Shown here: piece after piece, positions 18,841 through 28,194 of the stretch
How positions within the stretch are numbered: the first letter of the stretch is position 1
How the letters are laid out: every line of letters begins with the position of its first letter
Assembly (NCBI GenBank): GCA_019459525.1
Contig: JAIBEY010000022.1
Coordinates: 16,075 to 80,074 of the forward strand
Length of the DNA stretch: 64,000 nt
Reading direction: 5' to 3'
From: Prolixibacteraceae bacterium
GTDB taxonomy: Bacteria > Bacteroidota > Bacteroidia > Bacteroidales > Prolixibacteraceae
The notes under the pieces: model-generated
Database searches by the model: none
What the model saw: the letters and a program-made list of their open reading frames with translations, nothing else
What the model was told of the DNA's origin: nothing
Position numbers and translations under genes: made by a program

Positions 18841-19956
18841 TTAGCAATGGGAATTCATTTCCTTAAATTCCTTAGGTGATAGTCCTGTTGCTTCCTTAAA
18901 TACCCGATAAAAAGTGGACTTATGTTGAAATCCAGAATCAACAACAACCGAATCCACAGATAAATAATTCGGAAGGTTAATCAACAATTCTTTACTAAAA
19001 TCAATTCGGTGCTCATTCACAAAGGCATAAAAATTACTATATCCACCTGATTTTATGAGTTGTGTCAAACGGTGCTTGGGAACCGATAATTCATCAGATA
19101 CTTCCTGAAGCGTTAATTCAGGTCTTAAAAAAAGCCTTTTCTCTTTAAAGATTTCCAGTATTCTCAGTTCAGTTTTAGATTCTCTGGTATATTCAATTGC
19201 AGCTGGATTATTCATTTCCGGAATAGTGGCACCAACAAAGGTGATGTCAGGATGAACAAGTGCCTGAAAGAAAATATAGAACGAAAAGCCAATTAAAAAT
19301 ACATAATATATTGCAAATACCGACGGAATACTATAGGCTCCAAACAGTTCGGCTCCGGTGGTCAAGCCCCTTATTCCAACCAATATGGCCGTCGATCTGA
19401 TCCAGATCATGTTCTTTTTGGAGATATCAGAAACGAATTGTCGCAAGGTAAAATCGTTCCTTTTAAATAGTTTGTATATCATCAGGGCGTAAAAGATTCC
19501 CTGAAAGAAGACTATAACACGGGTTATAATAATTAAAAAGGTAAATTGGAAATTCCCTTCAACCTTCGCCTTGTAAAAGTCGGCCGTACTCAGAACCTTC
19601 CAGTCGGGATATCCAAAGTAAATGATTAGGGTAATAATAAAAACTATAACAGCGGGTATGAAATGCAAGGATTCTTTTAAGGTGATTTTATTTTCCGTTT
19701 GAGTTAATCCTTTAATGTGAAAGAAAATCAATGGAGTTAAAATCACCTTTATCGGTCCCACAACCAACCGAAGATATTCGATATAAACATTGAATATAGC
19801 AACCGCGGGAGATAAAACATAGAACACTTGCAGGAGAAAAAAAAGGAAAATATATACCAGGTTTTTTCTATTCAGTGCCAGAATAGTGAATGCAAGTACA
19901 ACAGAAAACGAAGAATAAATGATTAATAGAATAAAGGTCGCAATTGTTGCTGTCAT
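18841..19956 (-). CDS. Membrane-anchored AraC-family transcriptional regulator
   Basis: The N-terminal ~235 residues have about seven hydrophobic helices (ATFILLIIYSSFSVVLAFTI, VYIFLFFLLQVFYVL, FIPAVIVFIITLIIYFG, FLIIITRVIVFFQGIFYALM and others). The C-terminal ~100 residues are an AraC-type double HTH: LTLQEVSDELSVPKHRLTQLI, then YLSVDSVVVDSGFQHKSTFYRVFKEATGLSPKEFK. This 7TM-AraC layout is frequent in Bacteroidota and probably couples an outside signal to transcription. The frame is open to an ATG at 20007, but a promoter-like caaagata (minus-strand TATCTTTG) at 19984-19991 lies inside that extension, so I prefer the ATG at 19956, just before the first helix. The target genes are unknown. 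Confidence 0.85.
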   Translation of the reverse strand: MTATIATFILLIIYSSFSVVLAFTILALNRKNLVYIFLFFLLQVFYVLSPAVAIFNVYIEYLRLVVGPIKVILTPLIFFHIKGLTQTENKITLKESLHFIPAVIVFIITLIIYFGYPDWKVLSTADFYKAKVEGNFQFTFLIIITRVIVFFQGIFYALMIYKLFKRNDFTLRQFVSDISKKNMIWIRSTAILVGIRGLTTGAELFGAYSIPSVFAIYYVFLIGFSFYIFFQALVHPDITFVGATIPEMNNPAAIEYTRESKTELRILEIFKEKRLFLRPELTLQEVSDELSVPKHRLTQLIKSGGYSNFYAFVNEHRIDFSKELLINLPNYLSVDSVVVDSGFQHKSTFYRVFKEATGLSPKEFKEMNSHC

Positions 19957-20996
19957 TCGGATCAAGTGAAAATTTAGTTGCACCAAAGATAAACTCAAAA
20001 ACCACAAAACATTGCTATATATTATATATTATGATATATATAGTGAATTATTAAGACTGAATTTCACTTATTAGGAAGTAAAAAGATTCTAAATATCCGA
20101 AAATTATACATCTACACATGTCGTTACCAAGAAGAATTCGAGTTGTTAAGAATTATTTTTTTTAGTAGGACTTCCAAATTATTGCCCCAATGGTAGATAA
20201 TTTGAACATTTCCGATGTCAATTTTTAGCATTTTAACCAATAAAAATCCACTTCTGATCGGGGCCGATAGTCATGTATGAATTAATCTTGATGAGAACAA
20301 TACTGGCACATGGTCCATCAAAAAGAAGTTGGTAAGGGGAAAGGATCTGAAATTTAACACTCAATTTATCTGTGGTTAATCTGAAGACACACGAATTAAA
20401 AAGCTTACAGATTTTGTGTAATGTGTACAAATCTCAACGACCATCCTTTCTTTTTTCCATGGGTAGTTTCCGGCAAATGGCCGTTCAACCCGAAATGGAT
20501 GATTTTGGAAATGCGACATTGGTTGATGAGGAAATGGTGAAAAACGCGACAAGCATGAGTGCAGGTATTCTCCAATGTTGATGAAAATCGAACGCGGGAT
20601 TTTGTTTGTAAATGCAGACCGAATCAAACAACAAATAATAATGTTTCAAATACATAGGAATAACAGAAAACTCACAACTTAATAATACATTCTATGAAAA
20701 AAAAATTACGCCCAATTGATTTGTTTTATGAGCCCAAATTCTTATCGCTTAATCTGGTTAAAATACCTTTTAACTTTTTATGGCGAGTTCATGTGAACTG
20801 CTTGAATCGAAAAAAAGAAAAGAGAAGATACTATGATACATATAGCATAAACAACATATGCAATATTACTATATTCTATGCACACGTATGACCTACAGCT
20901 TACAATAGCTACTATAAGTTAGGTAATTTCAATTCATATTTTTCTGCTTTATTGACACATATTCATTTTCATAAATCAGAAGCGCATTCAAACTTG
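19957..20996. other. Long AT-rich gap, no supportable gene
   Basis: About a kilobase between divergent regulator genes. Short frames exist at 20233-20627 on both strands, but they overlap each other, lack domain-like sequence and have random-looking composition. A 65-codon frame at 20694-20891 (KKKLRPIDLFYEPKFLSL) is also weak. The region around 20010-20045 is an AT-only stretch (ctatatattatatattatga) next to the AraC promoter. Confidence 0.45.
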
Positions 20997-21491
20997 ATGA
21001 CACACATTTTTCAATTTATTTTGGTGCGCGACAAAAAAAACATTAGAATGCCGGGAACAAAATGTAATATAAGCCAAATAGATAAAGGACTAACGATTAG
21101 AAATTTTATTGTTTCGAAGGGAATGGTTTATCATATCATCCCAGTTAAGGACATCATGATTTTTTTTTACGAAGAAAGGAATGTCTTCATCGTTACATGT
21201 AAAAATGAAATATTTCTTTGTGATTACGATCTATCAAAAATTAGTCAGGAATCATGTAGTATATTTTTTCGCATAAATCGTCAGGTTATTATTAATTATA
21301 AAGCCATCAAAGCTTTCAATAATGAAGATAATCATAACATATCAATCGCATTACACGAAACAATATTAAATCCAAATTTAAACCTTAATGTAACTAAAAA
21401 TAGAGTTGCTGAATTTAAACATTGGATATCCTATGAATGTGCCATTTGCTCTTTTGAAAATATAGATTCGAATAAAGAAGAAAAAGGTTAG
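20997..21491 (+). CDS. Stand-alone LytTR DNA-binding domain protein
   Basis: About 164 aa from the ATG at 20997; the frame also runs back to a TTG at 20952. The sequence matches a LytTR domain: GMVYHIIPVKDIMIFFYEERNVF at the start, the helix segment with SCSIFFRINRQVIINYKAI (the usual FFRihrs.iVN), and a C-terminal NVTKNRVAEFKHWI (usual vsR....fk.wl). There is no receiver domain and no adjacent sensor kinase in the same direction, so input would be direct or through an unlinked partner. A nine-base T run at about 21162-21170 lies inside the gene and makes it prone to slippage. It is convergent with the relaxase gene. Confidence 0.75.
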   Translation: MTHIFQFILVRDKKNIRMPGTKCNISQIDKGLTIRNFIVSKGMVYHIIPVKDIMIFFYEERNVFIVTCKNEIFLCDYDLSKISQESCSIFFRINRQVIINYKAIKAFNNEDNHNISIALHETILNPNLNLNVTKNRVAEFKHWISYECAICSFENIDSNKEEKG

Positions 21492-21516
21492 AGTAATATA
21501 AACAATTGTTAAAATG

Positions 21517-21542
21517 AGTTGACCAGCTCAAAGCCGTCAACT
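21517..21542 (+). terminator. Hairpin after the LytTR gene
   Basis: agttgac-cagctcaaagcc-gtcaact is a 7-bp perfect stem 25 bases after the LytTR stop, followed by taattcttt. It lies between two convergent genes and may serve both. Confidence 0.45.
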
Positions 21543-21598
21543 TAATTCTTTAATTATCAGATTATTTTCGTTATGACACTTATAAGCTCCATGTTTGA

Positions 21599-22522
21599 TC
21601 AATATCTTTTACCTTTCGTCTTCTGTAGTTTTAATCTTTGTTTATTTTTCTTTTGATATTCATTAGCGTTGAAACTTACCTGCCTGATCAATTCTTTCAA
21701 AACCAACGATTTCAAAATTCCACTACTCTGTCCTATTAAATCCGAATCAGGGTACTTCACTAATTGTTGTTCGAAAATCCGCTGTTCAGACAAATAAAAC
21801 TTCGGTCTTTCATGAAAATCCGATATCTTAACCGGATGCCGGATTGGATTACCGTTCTCATCAATGACAAAAACCAGATGGCCTCTTCCTGCTTTTCGAA
21901 CCTCCACCTGAAATAACCCCAATGCCTGATCATACATTTCTTTGGAGGTGATAAACTCCATCCGGTTAAGCTGTCCAAATAATCTTTCCAGGTTTTGCTT
22001 CAGGTCTTTGCTTGAATTCGAGAACCTGAAGTTTAGTTTCTCCGGATTATCATCTTTCGTTAACTGATACTTTTGTTCCAACTCTTTGATGAACAGCTGC
22101 GTCTTTTCCTTTTCGTAACTGTCTTTGATCTTCTTTCCTGTATCACAATTAATACGGGTAGATATAATATGAAAATGCACCCGCTCCAGATCGGCATGTT
22201 TGTATACAAAATAAGGTTGATTGCCATAGCCTAAATGATTCATCAGGTTGTCAATCTCTGTTCTGATTCCTGCATTACCTAGCCTGACCAAATCACTGAC
22301 TGTCGGATTAACGGATATATGAAGGCCTGGCTTTTTTACTCGGGTATTCCGATCCTCGATTTCCTTGAAGATCCCATAACGGGCATGCTTATCTCCCAGA
22401 AAAGGATTTATCTCAAGAGTATTTCTACTTTGGTAAAAGAAGGCAAAATGTCGTTCGACTTTTCGCTCGTTGTAAAACAAGGCATTTTTTGTGCTGCAAG
22501 CCTGGTGGATTTTTATAATCAT
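21599..22522 (-). CDS. mobB: MobB-type conjugative relaxase
   Basis: A 307-aa relaxase of the Bacteroidota MobP-like (BmgA/MobB) family, which nicks oriT and carries the strand into the recipient. The N-terminal segment KNALFYNERKVERHFAFF carries the probable catalytic Tyr (about residue 17). The metal-binding three-histidine motif is HADLERVHFH (H109, H116, H118), followed by the usual ISTRINCDTGKKI. The C-terminus is basic (KKNKQRLKLQKTKGKRY). It is encoded 33 bases downstream of MobA, in the same direction. Length is at the short end of the family but the nuclease domain is complete. I am confident of the role. Confidence 0.9.
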   Translation of the reverse strand: MIIKIHQACSTKNALFYNERKVERHFAFFYQSRNTLEINPFLGDKHARYGIFKEIEDRNTRVKKPGLHISVNPTVSDLVRLGNAGIRTEIDNLMNHLGYGNQPYFVYKHADLERVHFHIISTRINCDTGKKIKDSYEKEKTQLFIKELEQKYQLTKDDNPEKLNFRFSNSSKDLKQNLERLFGQLNRMEFITSKEMYDQALGLFQVEVRKAGRGHLVFVIDENGNPIRHPVKISDFHERPKFYLSEQRIFEQQLVKYPDSDLIGQSSGILKSLVLKELIRQVSFNANEYQKKNKQRLKLQKTKGKRY

Positions 22523-22555
22523 GATCTTAGGACTTGGCGATCCAGTGAAAGAAAA

Positions 22556-22924
22556 TTAGTGCAGTAGATTCTGAAGGGTAATCAAACAGTATCGCATCAT
22601 CTCAAATGCCTGTTTCAACAGTTGCCGGTCATTATCACCAACATTGTAACCTGAAAATGAATTCATCCGTTTGGAAAGCTGGTTTAAGTTTACCCCGATT
22701 TTATTCAGTTCATAGTCCAGGCTTTTGAGTTGATCTTTAGCTTCATTGTCGAGTGAAATGGTTTTCCTTTTTGACTGATCAAATATCTTATTGCGCATAT
22801 AATCACTCATGCAGGCATACTTTCCCTGCTTGACCAAAGATTCAAGCCTTAGCTTTTCTTCACGGGTCATCAATAGTCTGACAACTATTTTGCGTTTTTC
22901 CTTATCAGAAATTCTGGGTCGCAT
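22556..22924 (-). CDS. mobA: MobA/MobC-type relaxosome accessory protein
   Basis: About 122 aa from the ATG at 22924 (MRPRISDKEKRK); the frame extends 15 codons further upstream. The pattern KIVVRLLMTREEKLRLESLVK.....MSDYMRNKIF is the ribbon-helix-helix-like start of plasmid mobilisation MobC/MobA proteins, which bind oriT and load the relaxase. The C-terminal half (LDYELNKIGVNLNQLSKRMN) is the family's helical segment with the characteristic NLNQL. It precedes the relaxase by 33 bases, the standard mob pair. The adjacent upstream non-coding region would be its oriT target. Confidence 0.85.
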   Translation of the reverse strand: MRPRISDKEKRKIVVRLLMTREEKLRLESLVKQGKYACMSDYMRNKIFDQSKRKTISLDNEAKDQLKSLDYELNKIGVNLNQLSKRMNSFSGYNVGDNDRQLLKQAFEMMRYCLITLQNLLH

Positions 22925-23418
22925 TCGTGTTTTTTGATACCTATTTAAAAGTTCAAAGTGGGGAATCATTCAACTATTGGGGAATATCGTCCGGCGTAGC
23001 CGGAACAAGCTGAAAGGTTTTTATGGCCATAAAAACACAACTTGCATTCCCCTCTTTGATTATCAGTTTATCTACCCAAGATAGAATTTACCTTCGATAA
23101 TACAAAACTTAAAACAACTCAATATCAATCAATTAGCATGAATTAGAAAATATTTTTAAAATAATAGAAAACCAATAGTAATGATGCAATTTGGTATTCT
23201 TTTCCCTACCCTATTCATCGATTGGACAATCCATTTTGTGCCATATTGAATTATTGATTAACCTGAGAAGTGCGATATCTCTTTTATACCGCATCATTTT
23301 TTTATACCTTATACTTTTCGAACATGCCGTAATACCTTAAATCATATTTCGATTCTCAGTTATTTTTAATAGCTTTCCAAATCAAAAAAACTGACACATC
23401 CTAACATGAGGAATTTAA
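22925..23418. other. Candidate oriT region between mobA and the kinase gene
   Basis: This 494-base non-coding stretch lies directly upstream of mobA, where oriT of Bacteroidota mobilisable elements is normally found. It contains a small hairpin ccgg-cgtag-ccgg (22991-23003) and a perfect 20-base palindrome gtttttatggccataaaaac (23017-23036). The rest (23100-23418) is AT-rich and presumably holds the promoters of the divergent mobA and kinase genes. No nick site can be assigned from sequence alone. Confidence 0.5.
23017..23036. repeat. Perfect 20-bp palindrome in the candidate oriT
   Basis: gtttttatggccataaaaac reads identically on both strands. It lies about 95 bases upstream of the mobA start. 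A relaxosome protein or regulator binding site is likely. Confidence 0.6.
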
Positions 23419-26400
23419 ATGCTTAACGACTTAATCCAAAATACATCACTGCTCATTGCTTTATCTGTCCTTTACGGATTACTAACCCGTATTTGCAAAT
23501 CAGATTCATTGAGCTGCAAAATAATAGGCGGTATCTTGTTTGGAACCATCGCCATTGCCGCAATGAAAATGTCAATTCATTTTAATACCGGGGTTATTTA
23601 CGACGGACGATCAATTGTGCTGACATTATCCGGGCTATTTGGTGGGGGAATTACTGGAATCGTTTCTGTTCTAATAGCGGGAGCATATCGTATTTATTTA
23701 GGAGGTGCTGGTATTTGGGCAGGAACTGCAACTATTATTACTACTGCATTGGTTGGATTCGCCTTCCGTATTTTGCATCAAAATAAACCCGAACTATTAA
23801 AAATTCATACGCTTTGGGGAATGGGCATTATCACTCATCTTGTCATGCTGTTTTGCCAGTTATTATTACCATGGCCAACCGGATTACAGGTTGTTGAGAA
23901 AATCTGGATTCCAGTTATGCTGGTGTTACCTGTTGGCACTTTACTCATGGGGTTGTTGCTGGCTACCGACAAAAAAAGATTTCTGGCAGAAAAGGAAATA
24001 AGGGAAAGCGAAACATTATACAGAACAACTTTACACAGTATCGGAGATGCTGTTATAACCACTGATCGTTTGGGAAAAATTAAGTTTATGAATCCTTTGG
24101 CTGAGCAATTGACCGGATGGAAAGAGACTGATGCCATTGGCTGCCCCATTGAACAGGTATTCAGTATCATTAATGAAGATTCAAGACTCAAAGTGGATTG
24201 CCCCGTTCCACGTATATTGCAGGAGGGAATTATTGTTGGCCTGGCCAATCATACCCTGCTTATTTCCAAAGGAGGAGTAGAAATTCCAATAGCAGATAGT
24301 GGGGCACCAATTCGGGATGACGATAGAAATGTAATTGGAGTGGTATTGGTATTCAGAGATCAGACTGCTGAACGGATTATGCTTCGGCAAATGCATGAAA
24401 GTCGTGAGAGGTTTCGCCGGGCAGTTGAAAATATCCCCGATGTGGTCGTAATCTATGACCGGAATCTCAAGATACAATACGTCAATGATGCAATGGCCCA
24501 AATCAGTCAAAGGCCCGCCAGCGATTTTATTGGGTTTACCGATAGTGAAATCTGGGGTCTGGAAGTGATAAAAGATTATTTGCCTGCATTAAAAGATACT
24601 CTGAGAACCGGAGAAGCCCGGAAATTCAAATTATTAATCCCAATTCCCAATATTGGAGAAAGGCATCTGAACTTTACGTGCACACCTCTAACCGATGAAA
24701 ACGGCTTCGTTTGGGAGATCATGACCATTGCCAATGATTTTACAAAAAGTAAGCTGGCGGAGGATGAATTAATTGAACGGGAGAGATTATTCCACACACT
24801 GGCCGACAATTCACCAGTTGGGATATTCCGGACAAGACCAGATGGTTACACCACCTATGTCAATCCTAAATGGATGGAATTGAGCGGATTGTCATTTGAG
24901 GAATCACTAGGTGATGGTTGGCTTAAGGCAGTCCTTCCCGAAGATCTTGAACAACTACATAGGGGATGGGACTCGGCGACAAAAAATTTTACAGGATCAG
25001 TTGCCGAATACCGGTTCCTAAGGTCTGACGGCAGGATTGTTTGGGTTACGGGAGCGGCGGTTCCTGAACTTACTTCAAAAGGACAATTGATCGGTTATAT
25101 TGGCACCTTAACAGATATTTCGGAACGAAAAATAGCCGAAAGAGCACTTCGCCAATCTGAGGAAAACTACAGGCGGTCGATGGATGAATCTCCTTTGGGA
25201 ATGCGAATAGTATCATCCGATGGAAAAACACTCTATGTCAATCAGGCTTTACTTTCGATGTATGGCTTTACTAGTTTGGAAGACTATATCAACACACCCA
25301 TTGAAAAGCGATATACCGCGGAGAGTTTGAAACAGCATTTACAGAGGCGAAGCAGACGGAAAAATGGAGAACCCGTTGAACAGGAATACGAAATCGACAT
25401 TATTCGTCCTGATACAGAAATACGTCATATTCACATCATCCGGAAAATGATTGATTGGGATGGCACTTCCCAGATTCAGATTATTTATCAAGACTTTACA
25501 GACCGCAACAATGCTCAACAGGCGCTTAAGAAAAGTGAAAAATCATTAAAGGAATCCCAGGAAATAGCCCAGATGGGCGACTGGGAATTTGATTTGGTTA
25601 AAAATGAATCTATCTGGTCAGAGAACTGTTACCGTTTATTTGGACTAAAACCTTTCGAAATTGTCCCCAATTATGAAGATTTCCGAAGCCGGATTCATCC
25701 GGATGATTTGTACCTGCTTGATCGTGGCTATACCCGAATTATGTCTTGTAAAAGTGCCATTGATATGAAAGTAAGAATTGTACTTTCTGATGGCCAGGTC
25801 AAATGGATACTCAACAAAATCATCCCTGAATTTGAAAACGGGGAACTGATAAAACTGAGGGGTGTCAATTTAGATATCACCGAATCCAGACATACCCTTG
25901 AGGCCCTTCAGAGGAGTGAAAAAGGGTATAAAAACCTATTCGAAAACCATACTGCTGTTAAATTGCTCATTGATCCTCAAACCGGTGATATTGCAGATGC
26001 TAATTATGCAGCAGAATCCTTTTATGGTCATTCGCGAAAACAGTTGCGAAAAATGAATATCCGGCAGATTGTCCTGCTGTCAGAGGATGAGTTCAATAAA
26101 GAATTGAATATCGCTCAAAATTCAAAAAATAAGCAAACCGAATACTGCCATCAGTTGGCTGATGGATCTGTTCGTAATGTGGAAGTTTTTACCAGTAAAA
26201 TTGAATTTAAAGACGAAGTTTACCTTCATTCCATCATACACGACATCACCGAAAAGAAAAAAGCGGAAGACCTTCTTCAGCTTCTTAGCCGTTCAACTGA
26301 TCAAAGTCCGGTAAGCATTGTAATTACTGATCCTCAAGGGATTGTTCAATATGTAAATCCGAAATTTACGGAAACAACAGGATACAGCACGGAGGAAGCA

Positions 26401-27366
26401 ATTGGGAAGAAGCCTGGAATTGTGAAATCAGGAGAACACTCCAAAGAATTTTACGATAACCTTTGGGAAACTATCCGTAGTGGGAAGGAATGGAGAGGCG
26501 AATTTCATAATAGAAAAAAAAATGGGGAGCTTTATTGGGAGAGTGCTGTCATATCAGCAATTATTGATAAAAAAGGAAATATCACCCATTTTGTAGAAGC
26601 TAAGGAAGATGTTACAGAAAAGAAAAAGATCATTGCTGATTTAAAAATATCCAAAGAGAAGGCTGAAGAAAGTGATCGTCTGAAATCAGCCTTTCTGGCC
26701 AATATGAGTCATGAAATCCGTACCCCACTCAATGCGATCCTTGGATTCTCAGGCATGCTTACCGAAGATTACGAATTATCTCAGGATGTCAAGGAAGAAT
26801 ATTCTTCCATCATTAACCGGAATGCTGATAACCTGCTCCATATTATTGATGATATACTGGATATTTCCAAGCTTGAAACCGGACAGGTGAAAATCGTAAA
26901 AAAAAGATTTGAACTATCTCAAACATTGAACGAACTCTATACCCAATATCAAAGCAAGATTTCAGAAATTGGGAAAGAAAGTATTACACTGAATTTAAGT
27001 ATCCCGGAGCTTTCTATTTCAGTCAACACTGATAAGGTAAGGCTGAATCAAATTCTGAGTAATTTATTAAACAACTCCATTAAATTTACGCATCATGGGA
27101 AAATTGAATTTGGGGTCATGGAGGTTACCAAACAAACAATAACCTTTTTTGTGTCGGACACCGGCATTGGCATTGAAAAGGATATTCAGTCAACCATCTT
27201 TGAACGATTCCGGCAAGCCAATGACTCAATGACCAGGCTGTACGGCGGAGCAGGACTTGGACTTTCGATTGTAAAAAATCTGATTGAACTCATGGGAGGT
27301 GAGATTCAGATTGAATCTGAAATAGGAAAAGGAACAACATTTAAATTCTGGTTGCCATTGGATTGA
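23419..27366 (+). CDS. Multi-PAS membrane histidine kinase (5TMR_LYT, seven PAS)
   Basis: A 1315-aa sensor kinase. Residues about 1-190 form a 5TM-5TMR_LYT-type membrane input module (GLFGGGITGIVSVLIAGAYR, GMGIITHLVMLFCQLLLPWP). Seven PAS domains follow, recognisable by their starts at roughly residues 200, 330, 455, 580, 710, 835 and 955 (for example TTLHSIGDAVITTDRLGKI, LADNSPVGIFRTRPDG, STDQSPVSIVITDPQGI). The C-terminus has HisKA with SHEIRTPLNAILGFS (phospho-acceptor His1098), then HATPase with N-box NLLNNSIKFTH, VSDTGIGI and GGAGLGLSIVKNL. There is no receiver or output domain, so an unlinked response regulator is needed. It lies between mobA and the tra operon, opposite in direction to both, and is probably cargo. 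Confidence 0.92.
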   Translation: MLNDLIQNTSLLIALSVLYGLLTRICKSDSLSCKIIGGILFGTIAIAAMKMSIHFNTGVIYDGRSIVLTLSGLFGGGITGIVSVLIAGAYRIYLGGAGIWAGTATIITTALVGFAFRILHQNKPELLKIHTLWGMGIITHLVMLFCQLLLPWPTGLQVVEKIWIPVMLVLPVGTLLMGLLLATDKKRFLAEKEIRESETLYRTTLHSIGDAVITTDRLGKIKFMNPLAEQLTGWKETDAIGCPIEQVFSIINEDSRLKVDCPVPRILQEGIIVGLANHTLLISKGGVEIPIADSGAPIRDDDRNVIGVVLVFRDQTAERIMLRQMHESRERFRRAVENIPDVVVIYDRNLKIQYVNDAMAQISQRPASDFIGFTDSEIWGLEVIKDYLPALKDTLRTGEARKFKLLIPIPNIGERHLNFTCTPLTDENGFVWEIMTIANDFTKSKLAEDELIERERLFHTLADNSPVGIFRTRPDGYTTYVNPKWMELSGLSFEESLGDGWLKAVLPEDLEQLHRGWDSATKNFTGSVAEYRFLRSDGRIVWVTGAAVPELTSKGQLIGYIGTLTDISERKIAERALRQSEENYRRSMDESPLGMRIVSSDGKTLYVNQALLSMYGFTSLEDYINTPIEKRYTAESLKQHLQRRSRRKNGEPVEQEYEIDIIRPDTEIRHIHIIRKMIDWDGTSQIQIIYQDFTDRNNAQQALKKSEKSLKESQEIAQMGDWEFDLVKNESIWSENCYRLFGLKPFEIVPNYEDFRSRIHPDDLYLLDRGYTRIMSCKSAIDMKVRIVLSDGQVKWILNKIIPEFENGELIKLRGVNLDITESRHTLEALQRSEKGYKNLFENHTAVKLLIDPQTGDIADANYAAESFYGHSRKQLRKMNIRQIVLLSEDEFNKELNIAQNSKNKQTEYCHQLADGSVRNVEVFTSKIEFKDEVYLHSIIHDITEKKKAEDLLQLLSRSTDQSPVSIVITDPQGIVQYVNPKFTETTGYSTEEAIGKKPGIVKSGEHSKEFYDNLWETIRSGKEWRGEFHNRKKNGELYWESAVISAIIDKKGNITHFVEAKEDVTEKKKIIADLKISKEKAEESDRLKSAFLANMSHEIRTPLNAILGFSGMLTEDYELSQDVKEEYSSIINRNADNLLHIIDDILDISKLETGQVKIVKKRFELSQTLNELYTQYQSKISEIGKESITLNLSIPELSISVNTDKVRLNQILSNLLNNSIKFTHHGKIEFGVMEVTKQTITFFVSDTGIGIEKDIQSTIFERFRQANDSMTRLYGGAGLGLSIVKNLIELMGGEIQIESEIGKGTTFKFWLPLD

Positions 27367-27482
27367 TTTAAATCATTGAACGTGATTTGATATTTGCTAA
27401 TCTGATCTATTTTTCCAAAAAGAAAGGGAAACCTGCTTTCAGAATTTCCCCTTCCGGTTTTGAAAACGAGACCTGCATTTGC

Positions 27483-28175
27483 TTAACTCACTTTTTGCCT
27501 TGCACCTTGTTTTTTTGTTTCTGAAGAATCTTGTTTGGCCGTTTCTGATTGACCTTGTTTTTCCTGCTTAAAATCAGAAAACCCAATTCTCCGGGATGCG
27601 GCATCCACCTGAAGCGCGGCTGAAAACTTCTTCTCATTTTTGCCGGTCATACCTTCAACAGTCACTTTCTTTCCTGCCGACAGGTTTTCTTTCTGTTCTG
27701 CCGACAAGGTGACTCCCTTTATCTTTTCCGGAATCTGAATGTAGCTGGAACGAAGGGGTATCAACTCATTCGTTTTGGAATCAATACTCAGGTAATAATT
27801 GTCCTTCTTTCCATCCCTTCCTGTCAGTTCAACGGTTTTACCCAGGTTTTTGTCATTGAGCAAAGCTCCCTTTTCTTCCTTTGAAAACTTATGCCCCATA
27901 TACTCATCCGGAATATTTAACCGCTGGATCGGGTGTAATTTAATATCAACAGATCCATCTTCCTTGCTTAGCAAGCGGATTTTTGCCGGGATCCTAAAAT
28001 CTTCTCCGCCAATCTTGGCGTTAACTGTGTAGAGTTTGTCCGAACGGAAACCATTTAGAAAATCAGTCATTTCCTGTTTTTCCATTTTCTGGATCAGTTC
28101 ACGGTTTATACCTACCTTTTCGAGCTTGTCAAACGGAATCTGGTCCATGCTCATGCGAGTGTTCTGTTGTTCCAT
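27483..28175 (-). CDS. DUF3945/DUF4099-type conjugative-element protein
   Basis: About 230 aa from the ATG at 28175 (MEQQNTRMSMDQIPFDKLEK). The protein contains repeated units in which 'IP..y.G..ls.eqk..L..Gk.v...g..gk......' recurs: IPDEYMGHKFSKEEKGALLNDKNLGKTV, then IPEKIKGVTLSAEQKENLSAGKKV (about residues 95 and 160). This layout is that of DUF3945 proteins found in Bacteroidota conjugative transposons, often next to mobilisation or topoisomerase genes. Molecular function is unknown. The C-terminal tail is Q/K/S-rich and disordered. It is the last gene of the leftward transfer operon and is convergent with the kinase gene. Confidence 0.8.
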   Translation of the reverse strand: MEQQNTRMSMDQIPFDKLEKVGINRELIQKMEKQEMTDFLNGFRSDKLYTVNAKIGGEDFRIPAKIRLLSKEDGSVDIKLHPIQRLNIPDEYMGHKFSKEEKGALLNDKNLGKTVELTGRDGKKDNYYLSIDSKTNELIPLRSSYIQIPEKIKGVTLSAEQKENLSAGKKVTVEGMTGKNEKKFSAALQVDAASRRIGFSDFKQEKQGQSETAKQDSSETKKQGARQKVS

Positions 28176-28194
28176 GATTTTTAATTTTAAAAGG

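Noticed and set aside
20372..20627. Two overlapping small frames on opposite strands in the regulatory gap
   Set aside because: No recognisable domain and no start signal; composition looks random.
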